The notes below the pieces were generated by a model that worked only from the letters and a program-made list of their open reading frames with translations, was not told the origin of the DNA and did not search any database. The translations under genes were made by a program, and so were the position numbers. Shown piece by piece: positions 12,788 through 25,634 of a DNA stretch of 64,000 nt (position 1 is the stretch's first letter; the number at the start of each line of letters is the position of its first letter). Source of the stretch: Panax quinquefolius (Eukaryota > Streptophyta > Magnoliopsida > Apiales > Araliaceae); the NCBI GenBank assembly GCA_020205615.1, contig CM035151.1:14176322-14240321 (forward strand), read 5' to 3'.

Positions 12788-13454
12788 TGTTGGGTCGTGA
12801 TATTTTATCTCTTTGGGCCAATATATTGGGCTTATTCTTTTTTATTCTATTGGGCCTTTATTATTGAATTATGAAAATCATTAAGCCCAATCATCATATT
12901 ATTTTCATTCCAAACTTATAAGACCGGGTCGGGTCAGTGGATCAATCCTTTAGACATTTTAAATATCTACAATCTTTGACCTGTAATGATAAAAAAGCAT
13001 GTCGGTTGACTAAAGAACCTGCCATGCATTAATGTGGATGGGATTATAATCGGTCGGCGGTAGTAACAGTGATCAAAAGCAGAGAATAAAACTACATGCA
13101 GTCGGCAGAACCCATCGGGTAAAGGGGAATGTGTCAGATAGTAGTGGGTGGCACGGTAATTCAGGCCAGGAGGGTATAACTTGACAAGGAAGTCTCTACC
13201 AAAAGGTACGTTCTCATACACTTCTTCATTTAGAATCACATATTCATAGAGAATTATTATTATCTCTTAATATCAATACATTAGGCGATATAGCCTCCGT
13301 TTTCGATAAACCTTGTGAATTCACATACTGACTCTCACGCCTGAGCTATCCCCCGACGGAACCGCCGTCAAGCTTGTGGTGTTTATTGTGTTTACGTTGC
13401 AGGATCAGGACGTTTTAGGTGATTGGGACGTGACGAAAGATCTTGGCGTTAACA
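12788..13454 (+). repeat. 3' LTR of the Tat element
   Basis: It matches 2398-3068 along its full length and ends GGCGTTAACA. Many differences from the 5' LTR are C-to-T or G-to-A changes in the 3' copy, for example GCGGGATCGGGACGC against GCAGGATCAGGACGT near 13398-13416. This is the signature of decay at methylated cytosines. Confidence 0.93.
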
Positions 13455-15421
13455 GTAGTCTTAAGTATTAAACATCTAATTTTTAAACTTTGTGTTAATT
13501 TTTAGTCTTAGTTTTAATATACTTTTAGACATAATTCAGAATTAAGATTGTTTAAATATAATTTAATTGATAAAAAATTAATAGTTGAAATATATTAGGC
13601 ATATATTTGACTGTGTATACTTGGGCATATTTGTCATTATATAAATCGGACAACACATACTTAATGGGTTGCAAAAAGATAGTAATTACTATCTTCGTTC
13701 CTGAAAGATTGTCGTTTAAGGTTTTTGCACATGGATTAAGAAAGTCATTTAATACTATCATTTAACAATTAAAATTTGTTTGAAATTCCATCATTACTAC
13801 CCCTTTATGGGAAGTTGAAAACTATTAATACAAGCGAGAGAATTTCTTGGGACAATGAGAGAAGGTAAAGAAAATATAGATAAGTAAATAATTTATTCTA
13901 CTCGAAAGTTGTAAACGAAAAATATTTTGGAACAATTTTTTTCTACTAAAACGACAATCTTTTAGAAACGGATGGAGTATAACAGTGACCCAAAAATATA
14001 TATATTAAAAGCTACTTTATGTTTGATTTAAACTTTTGATAGTAATTAGATTCTTATATATATGAAAAAGTAGTTAAAAATTCGCTTGAATTAATTCCTT
14101 ATATAATTTGAACGATTGAAACATCCTCCTCAAAGCTTAGTGTTCTAATATTAATTATCAAGTTACTGACCAAATGACCTAATTAGTTAATAATAATAAT
14201 TTGAAGAGCATTTTAATAGGGGAAGGTTAAGTTTATGGTATCAAAAGGGACCCGACCAATCATGAAGAATGAAGAATTAATATCATTTAATACTTTAGAT
14301 TTGTTAATTGGGTGTACTTGGATCGGGAATGGACTTGTGAGGGATGGTTCATGCATCTTTCCGTACGAGGAGGAGAAATTATCACCAATCGATTGATATG
14401 ATATTCTATTATTCTTTAACTATTGATTTATCAACTAGTTACTTTTTAATTGGAGTATCGTTTTAAAAAAATATATTTATTTTTTAATATTTATCGTTTG
14501 AGAATTTTAATTAAATACTAATTATTTAATTTTTAATATTATTTTAAATATTAAAACGACATATATATTAAGAGTAGGAGGGAGTATATATTTCCATTTC
14601 ATACCAATTACGATAAACACTACTCTACAGTCTCTAATCTAGCTACTTGAGAGAAAAAAGAAAATGGTAAAAGTGGCCGGATCGAGCTTGATACATGCAA
14701 TGAACAAGCACTATTAATAATTAGTACATGCAACTAGCCAGCCAACTAGGAACACTAAAAGACAACACATATAATGGAGTAGTAATTAATGGTGTTTTTT
14801 TTCAAATTGTACTTAACTTGGGACTATATATATTTACAATTTAATAATAATTCAAGTATAATTTTGCTTAACTAATTCTATATGTCAAGTACATTTTTTT
14901 TATATTTTTTAAGTTATACGTAACTAAGTGCTATACATGTACATTTTAAATATAATTTAACTTTACTAAGTATATATAAAGTACTATATTTTTTTTATTT
15001 TTTTAAAATTTATTTAATTAGGTACTACATAAGTATAATTTATAAAATAAGTCTAATTTATAAAGAAAAGTTTATTCTTTTTGTCATTTCTCTTTAAAGT
15101 TTTCATCATGTTCGATTTATTTATTTTGTGACGATTTCCTTTACGCCATGACTTCTCCTGTCCCAGACCGCTATGTTGTACTAAGATTTCTCCTTTATTC
15201 GACACCGACCTATACGCCCTTATTTTGGGGTAATGACCGAAACTTTGAACCATGTAAGGATATAGAACGCCAGCCAATGGATGCAGAACCTAACATAGAA
15301 GTTGTAAAGGGCTTTTAACCATTGTATTCACGTGCTTATATACAGGGTAATATCAGCTCCTTAATATTTACTACTACTATCAAATCAAACCGGTCTTTGT
15401 ATGAAAAGGGAAGAGGAAATA
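13455..15421. other. AT-rich intergenic spacer
   Basis: No ORF or RNA gene is supported. GGATGGAGTATA at about 13972 and GGAGGGAGTATATAT at about 14578 look like ends of Stowaway-type MITEs, but I could not pair either with a second terminus. Long A/T tracts fill the rest. Confidence 0.5.
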
Positions 15422-15721
15422 GATCATGAAGACATCACTTGTAAATACAAAACACATCTATTACATATGCAAGAGATATTCCCATCACATTGCATTGGTT
15501 AAAATTCCTCATTTCAAAGTAGGGTTAAAAGCAAGAAAAAGAGCGATCACTAGCAATAGAAGATATAAATGGAAAACAATGAACGAGAATAAACAGGATA
15601 CAATTCCAAACAAGCACAATGCTCAGGCAAGTTGATATTTCCCCAGAAGGCAACAAATAAATTTTAAAAAGGGGATTTAGTGTTATAAAATGTGTGAATA
15701 AAAGACAGGGCTATCACAACT

Positions 15722-17682
15722 TCACTGTTCAGCAATTTTATTTAGGCGGTGGATGGTACTTCTTGCAACCCTGTTACCAGGATCAAGCTTCATAACAGTC
15801 CTGAGGTCTTCTGCCCCGAGCTTGTACTTTTCCATACTCTCATACAACAAGGCACGCTGTACAAGGACATATACATTTTTATCATCATGTTCTAGCACCT
15901 GCACAACACAATACATATCATGAAATTTTGTATTCAGCCAAATAATATATCCATAAAATGGTGGCACAACATTAAACGAAAACACAAAAAACCAAGAATT
16001 AAAGTGAAACTGAATTTTGTACTAAATGCAAAGGCAATGTACTGAAGGTGTGCCCTCTCTTGTCAACATTTTTCACTTTGTGGTTGATAATGACTCTCAC
16101 CGACGAGACTTTCTTACAGACCAATACCCAAAAACTGGATGATCTTGAGTATGTTATGTCGTGCTTCGGATTTGAAAATGAAAGAACATCGGTACACTTA
16201 TAAAAGTTCCTAAAATGGGTTAGAAGGACATTTATAAGATCTACTACCTATGAGGAAACAATATTGTCCTGAAAATATCTGAAACAGCAAACAGTATGGA
16301 TTAAAAAAAATTGCAACTTCTAATTAAACTACTTTTGCTTCCCAAAAGTAGTTTGCACAACAATTAACTTTGACTTCAGTAAATAACAGAAATAGTGATC
16401 ATACCTTAGTACAGTCAGCAACAGCCTTTTTATATTCACCAACTTCTTTATAACATGACGCCCTGCTTGACAAGACCTCATCAGTACCAGTACTATCAGC
16501 AGCCTTCCCAAAAAGAATCACAGCCCAAGACAGCCACTTTATGGCATCTGGATATTGCCCCTGCTTGTAATTATCCATTCCCTTATTTTTTGCTACCGAA
16601 GCCGTAACACCAGCAGGTGGAGGAGGAAGCCCTTCAAGTTCAGTAGTCCCACCCATGTCATTCCCTCCCCCAAACTCTGTATCCCAATCATCAATTCCAG
16701 AAACCTGCTGGCTTCCTAGGCCATCAGAACCCTTTGCAGCATCAGCAGCTGAGGCAGATGATGACGAAAATAATACATCAAAATCATTAACACCAGATGA
16801 CTGAACAGGTGGCTGATTTTGTGTGCTAGGAAACCCAAAATCACCCATTTTTGAATAAGAACCCCCACTTGAACCCATCAAATTGTTATTATTGGCTGTG
16901 AAAGCACTAGATGAAAATGCCGATTCACTCGATTTTGAGGCCTTCTGATAATCACCAAATCCGTCATCCCCTGAATTGGTCTTATTAGTGTTTACTTTAC
17001 TGGCTGAATTCATACCAGCAGCTGGCTTCAAACCAAAATCAACCAAAGAACCAAACGGGTCCTTATTAGTCTTCAGACCACCTCCAAGACCATTTCCACC
17101 AGAACTTAGCATAGATGGACCACTAAGATTCGGGCTCTTATTATTACTCACATTAACATTATTACTACTATTGTATGCACCAGAAGAACCCCAACTGCCA
17201 CTGCTTTTCACAGAATTACCAGTTTTTGGCAGCGTATCCGCCATACCCCCCAATGAATATGCACTTGGCGTCACATTCTTTAAAGGAACATTGCTATTAC
17301 TCTTATTTTGCCCTAATGCTGGGCCAACAAGATCTCCAAACAAATTAGGATTCTTATTGGCAATCCCAATATTATTTCCGGAGGATGCGGTATTAGACGG
17401 AGCTAATGAAGCCCAGCTCTTGCCCATAATGTCTCCGACCATGGAGCTGGGGCCATTCAATGAGCCGGGGCGAGTCGATTGACTCGGGGCCGCGGGTTGG
17501 TGAGTCCAAGCGGATTTGTTGGGTTGCCAAGATGGCGACGAATTAGGCGTTGAAAATGTAGAAGATGAATAGGAAGGGGTTGTTTTGTTCTTTTGATCAT
17601 TGAGAGATCGAGAATTGCTTGAGTTAAGTCCCAGATCAAAATCGAACCCAGATTTAGTGGATCTCCCGTAATTCGACTTCAT
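15722..17682 (-). CDS. TPR protein with a long Ser/Asn/Gly-rich N-terminus, two coding exons (484 aa)
   Basis: Exon 1 runs from the ATG at 17682 down to 16405 (426 codons). The intron begins GTATGATC at 16404 and ends GTGCAG at 15899. Exon 2 is 15898-15722, in the same frame, ending TGA. The first 360 or so residues are low-complexity (S, N, G, P, T) and carry short motifs such as NLFGDL, DPFGSL, NDFDVLF and DDWDTEF. Residues from about 369 onward form tetratricopeptide-type helices (NYKQGQYPDAIKW, ASCYKEVGEYKKAVADC), and exon 2 adds another (RALLYESMEKYKLGAEDL). TPRs mediate protein-protein contacts. DPF and FxDxF-like motifs are known ligands of clathrin adaptor ears, so an endocytic accessory role is an inference. 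I do not recognise a named gene. The start is the first ATG of a long open frame after a likely untranslated leader. Confidence 0.85.
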
Positions 17683-18751
17683 GTTTAGCGTTTTCGGTTT
17701 TTCTTTTCTAAAATTAACAGAAAAGTTTAAATTTTGGGGGAATTAATATTATAGAAGGTAAATCACTGCGATGAGAAAAATTGAAATGATAGATCGGAAT
17801 AATTGAAAATTAGATCAGGGTCGCTTTAGAGCGTACCTGACGAGAGAGAAACTCCGACTTCGTGATCGGATGAGCTGATCTTGGATCAGGCGGAGAGGGA
17901 GAGGTGGAGATGGAGATCGAGGTGCGCACCTTATCGTCGGTTTATTATTAAGGGAATTTTAAGGACAATGGGAATGGCTTTAGATTCTGTAGTCCTCTTT
18001 TAGCATAAATATGGAATGCTAAATTTGTAATTTCACTCTTTATTAAGAGTACATAATAGAAATAGGGAATTGTTTATAATTTATTTTTATTACTTATGTG
18101 ATGCGGAATTCATTTACTATTTATACAAGACTGTCATTTTTACTTGTGACTATAAATATGTTGGACTCTCAATTTCAAAATATGTACATATTTTTTGATT
18201 TGGAGCTATTGACTAAACGTATTTGATAATCTATTAATTTATTCATAAACCTATTTTTTAGATATAATTTATTTAACTAATAATTACACCAAACAAATTT
18301 ATTATATAAAAAAATAGTGTGTTTAGAAGTTTATACTTGTCAACGATTACCTGTTAATAACGAACTTCACAACGTCTCAAATTCAAAAATAAAAAAATTA
18401 ATGTCCACAGAACTATATTATATGATTGATCGAAAGGATTAATATTGGATTTTTGAAGGCCTTTAAAATGGTTGAATTTTACTGAAACGGATTTAATTTG
18501 TAAATAAAATATGTTTAATTATGAATTTCTTTTCTGCTGAAGGTAATATATTACAATAAATACATGAAAAATTCGTAATAGGTAAGTTGGTACGTACGTG
18601 ACTTTTGGGAGTGAAAGGAAAATAATGTCCATATATATATTTAGTACCTCACACAATATAAAAACAATAATTAATTGGAAGATTATATTTTTTGTACCAC
18701 GTATAAGAAGCTGGCTCTCTCTCTCTCTATATATATATAAATAAAGTTGAA

Positions 18752-18816
18752 TAAAAGCTGATAAATAAATATTAAAAAGAAGAATAAAAGCTGATAAATA
18801 AATATTAAAAAGAAAG
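18752..18816. repeat. Two-copy tandem repeat of about 33-36 bp
   Basis: The segment GAATAAAAGCTGATAAATAA followed by ATATTAAAAAGAA occurs twice in direct succession (from about 18750 and about 18781). The second copy runs into a short GAAA repeat. Confidence 0.8.
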
Positions 18817-21280
18817 AAAGAAGTTATGTAATCCATTTAATGTAATCTATCGTATCTCACTTTTTGCCATTATTATTACCGTTACTTTTTATTTTGTGTA
18901 ATATTTAATAAGTTCAGTCATGGATCAGATTCTTATACCCAAAAACTTTAGCCGTATAATCTTTGGTAGATGTATTAACAGTCTCAGCAAAAACTAGTTA
19001 AGATTACTCCTTTCTAATCAAATCCGATACATTCTGAGTGGTTTATTTTTTTATCAAACAATCAAATTCTTGATTCCGTAAACTATTACAAACCATAAAA
19101 AAAAATACTACAATACAAAGAATTAAAATGATAATTTTTTCAAACATAATTACAGATAATCAGAAAAATAACCAATAGGAAGAAAGTTATAATTCCAAAG
19201 TAATAACAGATTTGAACAGTTTTTCAATACAAGTAAAAGGATAATGTCATGCGGACACTAAAAAAATTCTCACGAATTGAGAAAACAAATCCCAAAAAAT
19301 TAAGGAAGGAGAAAATTATTAGAGTACAAGAAAAGAGATTCTTTAAAATAAGGAGAGCATTCCCCAAATCTAAGATGAAGGATAGTTCTTAGTATCTCTC
19401 AAACACCAACACAGAATAAGATACGTGCCTTCAAATTTAGATAATTAAGATTCAGTGGCCTAATAGGGTTGATATTTGATTTGATTCCTTAATTAACCAC
19501 AAAGATTTGTTCCTTACTTTCTCTATATATTGAGATTATCAAAAGTAGATCCAATATATACTAATTAATTACTTCTAAACTACACAATTAATTACCAACT
19601 TTCCATCCAATCCTTTAATTGTTTCTCTCCTCCTGATATATATTCGTTTTTAACCTAATTGAATCCAATTCCTCCAAATTTTAGGCATAGATTAAAAACT
19701 AAGTTGAAGAAACTGACACAAATATTCCTCCAAACTTCACGTCTTTCTTTCTAATTTAATTGTTTAACTTATAAACAGATGCGAAAGCAGTAGAGGAATT
19801 AGGGCTTTTAACTTTTTGAGTTAGGCACAGTTTAAACTTAATCAATTAATTAGTTATAATGAATACTAAGACGAAGATGCTAACCCAACTTAATTTGTTG
19901 TGGTGCTTCTGGGACCTCTGAGAATTGAGAATCCTAAATGCCAGGATGTATTTTTTAGATGACTATGAATTCTTTATCAGATATATTATTAAACACTTTA
20001 GAAATATTTTGATCATTATTAAAGTAATTTTAATTTCATATTATTTAATCACTGTTGACTTTCTAAAGTAACTCATGATATTTTTAAACTAAACATTGAC
20101 GACTTAGATTTTTTTTAATTTTAATTAATACAATAATAAATATTGTAAACTATCAAAAAAAATATTACTCTTGTATTGTTTTATAAATTTTAATGAGTCA
20201 TCATTTCAATTTAGAATTTAAAAATATTTCAATTTACCTTTCAAAAATCAATACTGATCATATTTAGAACAAAGTAAATATTAATTATGGCCATGAGTAT
20301 ATAAGTATCTAGATTCGTCATTTGAAAAAGGCCGTACATACCTAGTAATTAATTATCAAGATTCCCACAAATAGCTAGTAGGGTTTGGGAAGATAAAAAT
20401 TAAAATATACACATCCTTAATTAACCCTATTTATAAAGAGGTTGTTTCCAAAATTAAATCATTTAATTAAGTATTCAACCATCTAGTAGGCACTCTTTTT
20501 AGTTTTAATATTTGAAAGTGATTTGTTATATAATATTGTGAGTAATATTGCAGTCTAATTAATTAATCAATTATGCATTGCAAACTATTAAGTAGGAAAA
20601 AGATTTTAACCAATTAAGTTCCAAATGGAATTCTGGGACTTAAATTCCAGACATGAAAATGATGGAAGTTCCACCAATATTGGAACTCCAATTATCAGCA
20701 GATGAACAACATGTTGCGAGAACTGCCATGCACAAAGCACAAAATTAATCCAAGTTAGTTTCCTGGAGGACCAGGCCATCCAAGAGCCATGCATGATTAT
20801 TTCTCAAAACGTACAGAATTAAGCAGCATGCACCTCCATCTCCATGAGAAGGGACCTGGGCAAAATTAAGCAGTCCAACTACGATCAGGACGACACAAAG
20901 CTGGATAAATTAAAGGTGGAGTTGAAGTACGTTTTAAAATACGGAGAGCTTGGGAATATATATTAATTAATAGGCATATATTTTTAACCATCGATCATAC
21001 CAATAGCTAGTGTCGACTAGCTGAGATTGAAATATCAACGTGTTCCTATTTAGCCAAATTAACCGCATAAGCAAATAAGATGGACCAAGGAATTAAGTTG
21101 TCTTTCCATGAGAATTGCTGTAATTAGTGAGGTCCATTAATTTTTATCCATGTACTTTGTGAAATCAATAGTAAAGAAATTATGATCAGACGATATATAT
21201 AGACCACGACTTAAGTCGATGCCAAAAATCCTTAGTAAACCTGCACTGTCGTCTAACTTTATGCATGATCAGGAGTTTCT

Positions 21281-21283
<3 letters not shown>

Positions 21284-21333
<50 letters not shown>
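21284..21333. repeat. (AT)n microsatellite
   Basis: About 50 bases of alternating AT, a few hundred bases 3' of gene A1 (which is on the minus strand). Similar runs lie at about 21657-21688 and 21851-21888. Confidence 0.9.
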
Positions 21334-21336
<3 letters not shown>

Positions 21337-21653
21337 AGAACATACTAGACCGATGATGATCAGGGATCCAATGAAAATTTGATTTAGCGGCAATCTAATC
21401 TTGGAGTCATGTAACAGCTTCCTAACTTCTTTTAAGTTTGGGCCGGGGGAATTAATTATTTTGATGATCATTTGGATCATGTATATAACTATATAAGTAC
21501 TTGAGTTGTGCCCCTTTTATATATTCTACTCTCTCTCTTGTAAATATTGTTCTAAATTTCCATATTTTTCTTACCACTTTTCACGCACGTTACTAACAAA
21601 AGCATAAAAATATATAGAAGTTGACAAAAGATCTATTATTGACATTTAACATA

Positions 21654-21691
<38 letters not shown>

Positions 21692-21848
21692 TTCCAAACA
21701 CTAATTATAACAAGTACAGACATATATATAGTAGCGGTTGAGCTACAAATTAGCCTGACATGATTCCTGGAACAGTAGTAGCGGATTACATATGTATTAA
21801 ATACAAGAGGGGAGGGTAATTAGCTTAATTATACTATGATTCTTGACG

Positions 21849-21892
<44 letters not shown>

Positions 21893-21940
21893 AATTTATA
21901 GAGCCTAATGATAAAATTAAGCCATACGCATGGGGTTTTT

Positions 21941-22261
21941 CTAATTTGTCTTGGGATAATCCACAATCACCTGATAAACATGGGGTTTTGATGGTTGGTA
22001 CTGATGATGTGATCTATTCACGTAATATTGTTGCTGTTGAGGAGGAGGAAGATGGGGCTGAGGCTGATGCATTTTGCCCCTTTGTGCAAAGTATTCATCC
22101 AAAATGGCAAAGCCTTCAACTCCAATCTTCATAAGGTCTGGCTTGCTTGGTGGAAGATGGGGCTGAGGCTGATGCTTTTTGCCCCTTTGTGCAAAGTATT
22201 CATCCAACATGGCAAAGCCTTCAAATCCTATCTTCATAAGGTCTGGCTTGCTTGGTGCCAT
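21941..22261 (-). pseudogene. Small protein A1, altered copy of A2 (106 codons, C-terminus cut)
   Basis: The start is the ATG at 22261 (MAPSKPDLMKIGFEGF). Compared with the intact paralogue at 32298-32591, three changes are visible. First, a 105-bp in-frame tandem duplication repeats the N-terminal 35 codons (22156-22260 copied at 22051-22155). Second, 84 bp that A2 carries between two ACAATCAC repeats are absent, removing the segment with CYEAAKFHGG. Third, codon AAG is TAG after DYPKTN, so the last nine residues (a KKNPMRMA-like end) are lost although they remain in frame downstream. The protein may still be made, but it lacks much of the conserved C-terminus. The Gln/His-rich middle and the YQPSKPHVYQV motif remain. 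The function is unknown. Confidence 0.75.
22051..22260. repeat. 105-bp in-frame tandem duplication inside A1
   Basis: The units at 22051-22155 and 22156-22260 differ at only a few positions and each encodes the KIGxEGFAxLDEYFAQRGK segment. Gene A2 has a single unit, so the duplication arose in the A1 copy or was lost from A2. Confidence 0.92.
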
Positions 22262-22370
22262 TTCTAAGTAGCTTAAATCTAGCTAGCTAGTAAGCTAAGT
22301 CACTTATTTGCTTGCTTGTTTGTTTGTTTGTTTGTTTGTTTGGTGCATGTTGTTATAGGTGTTGAACCCC

Positions 22371-22380
22371 CTTTATATAG
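22371..22380 (-). promoter_or_regulatory. TATA box of A1
   Basis: The minus strand reads CTATATAAAG, about 110 bases upstream of the ATG at 22261. It sits in a GCTTTCTATATAAAGG context that is shared with A2 and, less closely, with B1 and B2. A (TTTG)n run at about 22312-22341 lies in the presumed leader. Confidence 0.65.
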
Positions 22381-24098
22381 AAAGCTTAGTTGATGAGAGT
22401 GAAATAGAATGTGAGAGAGGGGCATTTAATTAATTAATTAATTCTCCTACTTTTAAAATTATTCCTTCAAGAAATGTATATATGGATATCTAGCAGCTTC
22501 ACAACTACTTCCTCCATTTTAAGATTATTGATACATGTTTATTTAAGGAAAACAAAAGGAGATATTTTTTAATTTAAAATTATAAAATAACACAATATTT
22601 TTAAAATATTAATTACTTTTTCACTTTCATTTTTAACATCTACTATTAAATTATTAATATATCATGATATTCAAAAATATAAATTTATTTTTAAAAGTGA
22701 GATTCTTTACGAATACTAAAATAATTGGAAGGAATTAATTATGAAGGTGGGTGAGAGGATATATCATGATCAGAGTCAAAATAAGTCATAATAGTACATT
22801 CAATTATGATATTTTGGGTAAATTTATGATGAAATAAAATAATTCAAGAAAATATTATTGACTAATGGTTTAAAGTCTTAATTATTTGGATGAATTTTAT
22901 TGTATTCAAACTTAAAATTTAACACAAAATTTATTCCAAACTCAAAATTTGATCAGACTTATTTCATGTGCTATCATGATGGAATTGGAATGTATCCAAG
23001 ATCTAGAATTTTGATAGATCTAGTGACGTATCATTGCTGATGCATGAGAAATGAGCAAATTGAGCATGAATCCGTTTCACACAGAAACTAGATAGAAGAT
23101 AAATGTTGAACAACATGCGAGAAGAGAAATATTGTTGATCGATTTAGTTGGTGGCTCATGCATGTGTTAATTAGATTCTTCGGTACTGAAAATCACCTTA
23201 ATTAATCTTGACCATATATATATGTATAAACTAACTTCTTATAAATTTAATTATATATATAAAAAAGGATAAATCACTTTTTAAAATTAAAACGCCAATA
23301 ATAATTTCTCATTTCAGTCTGGATTTTTGCATAAACTCAGTAAATGCATGTACACATAAAAATAAATATAGTGACTGGGAGTTTGAAAAAAAAATAACAA
23401 TTCATTAAAGTACATCTATATAGTAGCATATATATAATCTACTAGCTACATATATACAACCCATGGGAAGCAACATATATAACGAGCTAGCTAGATAATT
23501 TTGATTAATCATTGTTTGAAAAAGGCCTAATGCAGAGTGAAGCGAAGCGGAACATTGGCCCCCCATGGTACGGTACAGTGTTGTAAAAGGTATTATGAGT
23601 ATTTCGGTTATAATATGAATTAGGGTTAAAATAGGAGTAACAGTCATATATATTCTCTATTATAAAATTTTATGCACTTAGTGAATAAAAACAAAGAACA
23701 CCGCTCCCGTGGACTATCTAAATTAGAGAACCATGTAAATTTTTGTATTATTTCTTAACAGTCGTGTGTGTGTGATCTTATTCTAACAATCCTAAATCAA
23801 CTTTAATAATTAACTTGCATGAAACCTCCAATAATTTTAGTTACAGTGTGCGTGGTATCATTTTAAAACAACTTCATCACATGATGTGTCGAATTGATGA
23901 TACGAATCTCATAAATTTGTCACTCATTTGTGTATATCTTATCTCTAGTCTTCCTTTGCATTTATAATATATAGTACTATGTTGCATCGGCCTTGACCCA
24001 CAAATAAAGCGTGCGTTAAATGACAAAAATAGCAATGAAACTTTAATTTCATTCATTATAATAATATTGTAACAAATGCAACAAATTAAAATCTATGA

Positions 24099-24133
<35 letters not shown>

Positions 24134-24266
24134 TTCCATTTACAATGAATCGGTTCAACGTGGAAGAACTCTTTTTTGTTGTTGTTGTTGCCAATTTTGG
24201 AACAAAAAAAATATATACAAGTTTAAAAAGGGGTTGCTTCACAAAGAACCGATTTGTTATGATAAA

Positions 24267-24303
<37 letters not shown>

Positions 24304-24484
24304 GTGGCCGTATGCGGATTACTTTTAATGACGAACAATTTTTTTTTAACTTGTCATTATAGAGATTTGAACTGTTGCGATAAATTCGTAAACCAGTTGT
24401 TATAAATTTCTTGATGCACTATATCTTTGTGATTTTGTCCATGGATAAAAGTGGTTCGCATGCGACCACTTCACATAAAAAGCG

Positions 24485-24536
<52 letters not shown>

Positions 24537-25634
24537 TCCTAGTAATTATAAATCTCTAGCCGAACGAACCTTCGAGGTTTAAAGTGGTATAAAGCATATT
24601 CGTCTTTGATTGATCGTTGGATCAATTCCTTAATTGTGGAAACTTCCTCTAATTCCTTCTTTCGGTTGATCCATTTCTGGTTACTTAATTTCAAGGAAAG
24701 GAGGGACAGAAGGGGACGCGAAACATCAGTAAGTACTCTAATTGATATCAGCCTTTTCCCCGTCCTAATTAATAGTATACGTCAATTAATTTGCTAGTAT
24801 GGGTTGTAAAATATTAAGTATTTATCTCTGCTACAAATGATAAGATTATTGATTTTTAAATATTAATTTAAAATATTTTTACACTCAAAATTGATGAGAT
24901 GATATGATTCATTAAAATTATGAAATAATTAATAAATCTTACAATGAATAGCATTTTTCAGATAATTTCCCATATTAATCTTTATAATGACGGCTAAAAT
25001 CAAAAAAATGCATGGCAATTTTAAATTTAAAATTAACTTTAAAAAAGTAATAATAATTTTATATTTTGAAACGTAAGTACATACTAGAAAAAGTTAAAAG
25101 ACTATTTTTTCTTAAAAAATAGAAAGATAATGTTCAACTTTCTCTTCTCAGCCCTAAATTTTTTTCCCGCCATAAAACTTTCAAAACACATGACCATTAA
25201 AATAGAGAAAACTGACCTTATATTTTTTTCTCTAATGTGGATCAAAACTAAAATATGATTGAGCTTAATTAATTACTCAAAATTCAAAAATATTTAGTAC
25301 CATGGTATAGCTTCGTTTGGGACTTGTTCACTTTATCGCATCTCTCAATTCAATTTAAAAGTAGAATTTTTTGCATTATATATATATATATATAATATTT
25401 ATTATTGTATTGATTAAAATTAAAAAACTCATGTTAATTCTGAGTTAAATTTTTTTTATGTTAATTTTAAAAAATCTTATTTATATTTTGAAACGGATGG
25501 AGTATATTGATTTCATGAGCATATTCAGTTTGCGCAACGGTAGATGAGAGAGAGAGAGAGAGAAATTATTTATAGGTAAATATTTAGTAGTATTAGTTGT
25601 ACAACACAAGCATGCATAACAAAGTTCAGCTACT

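Larger units (their letters stand above)
2398..13454 (+). mobile_element. Ty3/Gypsy LTR retrotransposon, Tat lineage, with both LTRs but broken coding regions
   Basis: Two near-identical LTRs (2398-3068 and 12788-13454) bound about 9.7 kb of internal DNA. In order it holds gag remnants, an aspartic protease motif, reverse transcriptase, an RNase H of the second (archaeal) type, integrase, a tandem array, an antisense gene-like region and a polypurine tract. An extra archaeal-type RNase H, together with RT text of the type DYTDLNKACPKD, is established as typical of the Tat clade (Ogre, Retand and relatives). Every reading frame carries frameshifts or stops, so the element is not autonomous. 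The 5-bp flanks (AGGAG on the left, GTAGT on the right) do not match, so no target-site duplication is visible. Confidence 0.92.
17940..21504. other. AT-rich intergenic spacer
   Basis: No gene is supported. A minus-strand ORF at 20606-20794 (62 aa) lies in a less AT-rich island (about 20590-20930) but shows no domain or splice context. I looked for common conserved plant microRNA sequences in that island and found none. There is a tandem repeat at 18752-18816 and a long (AT)n at 21284-21333. Confidence 0.45.

Noticed and set aside
16976..17482. Plus-strand ORF of 168 codons
   Set aside because: Shadow of the TPR gene on the opposite strand. The leucine-rich text comes from antisense reading of Asn/Ser codons.
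20590..20930. MicroRNA precursor or small gene in a less AT-rich island
   Set aside because: No sequence matching common conserved plant microRNAs, and no long hairpin seen by eye. The 62-codon ORF has no features.
24093..24405. Short ORFs full of alternating Ile and Tyr
   Set aside because: They are translations of (AT)n microsatellites.
25390..25505. Stowaway MITE suggested by GAAACGGATGGAGTATA at the right end (a similar end at 13963-13980)
   Set aside because: A matching inverted left end could not be found for either, so no element was called.
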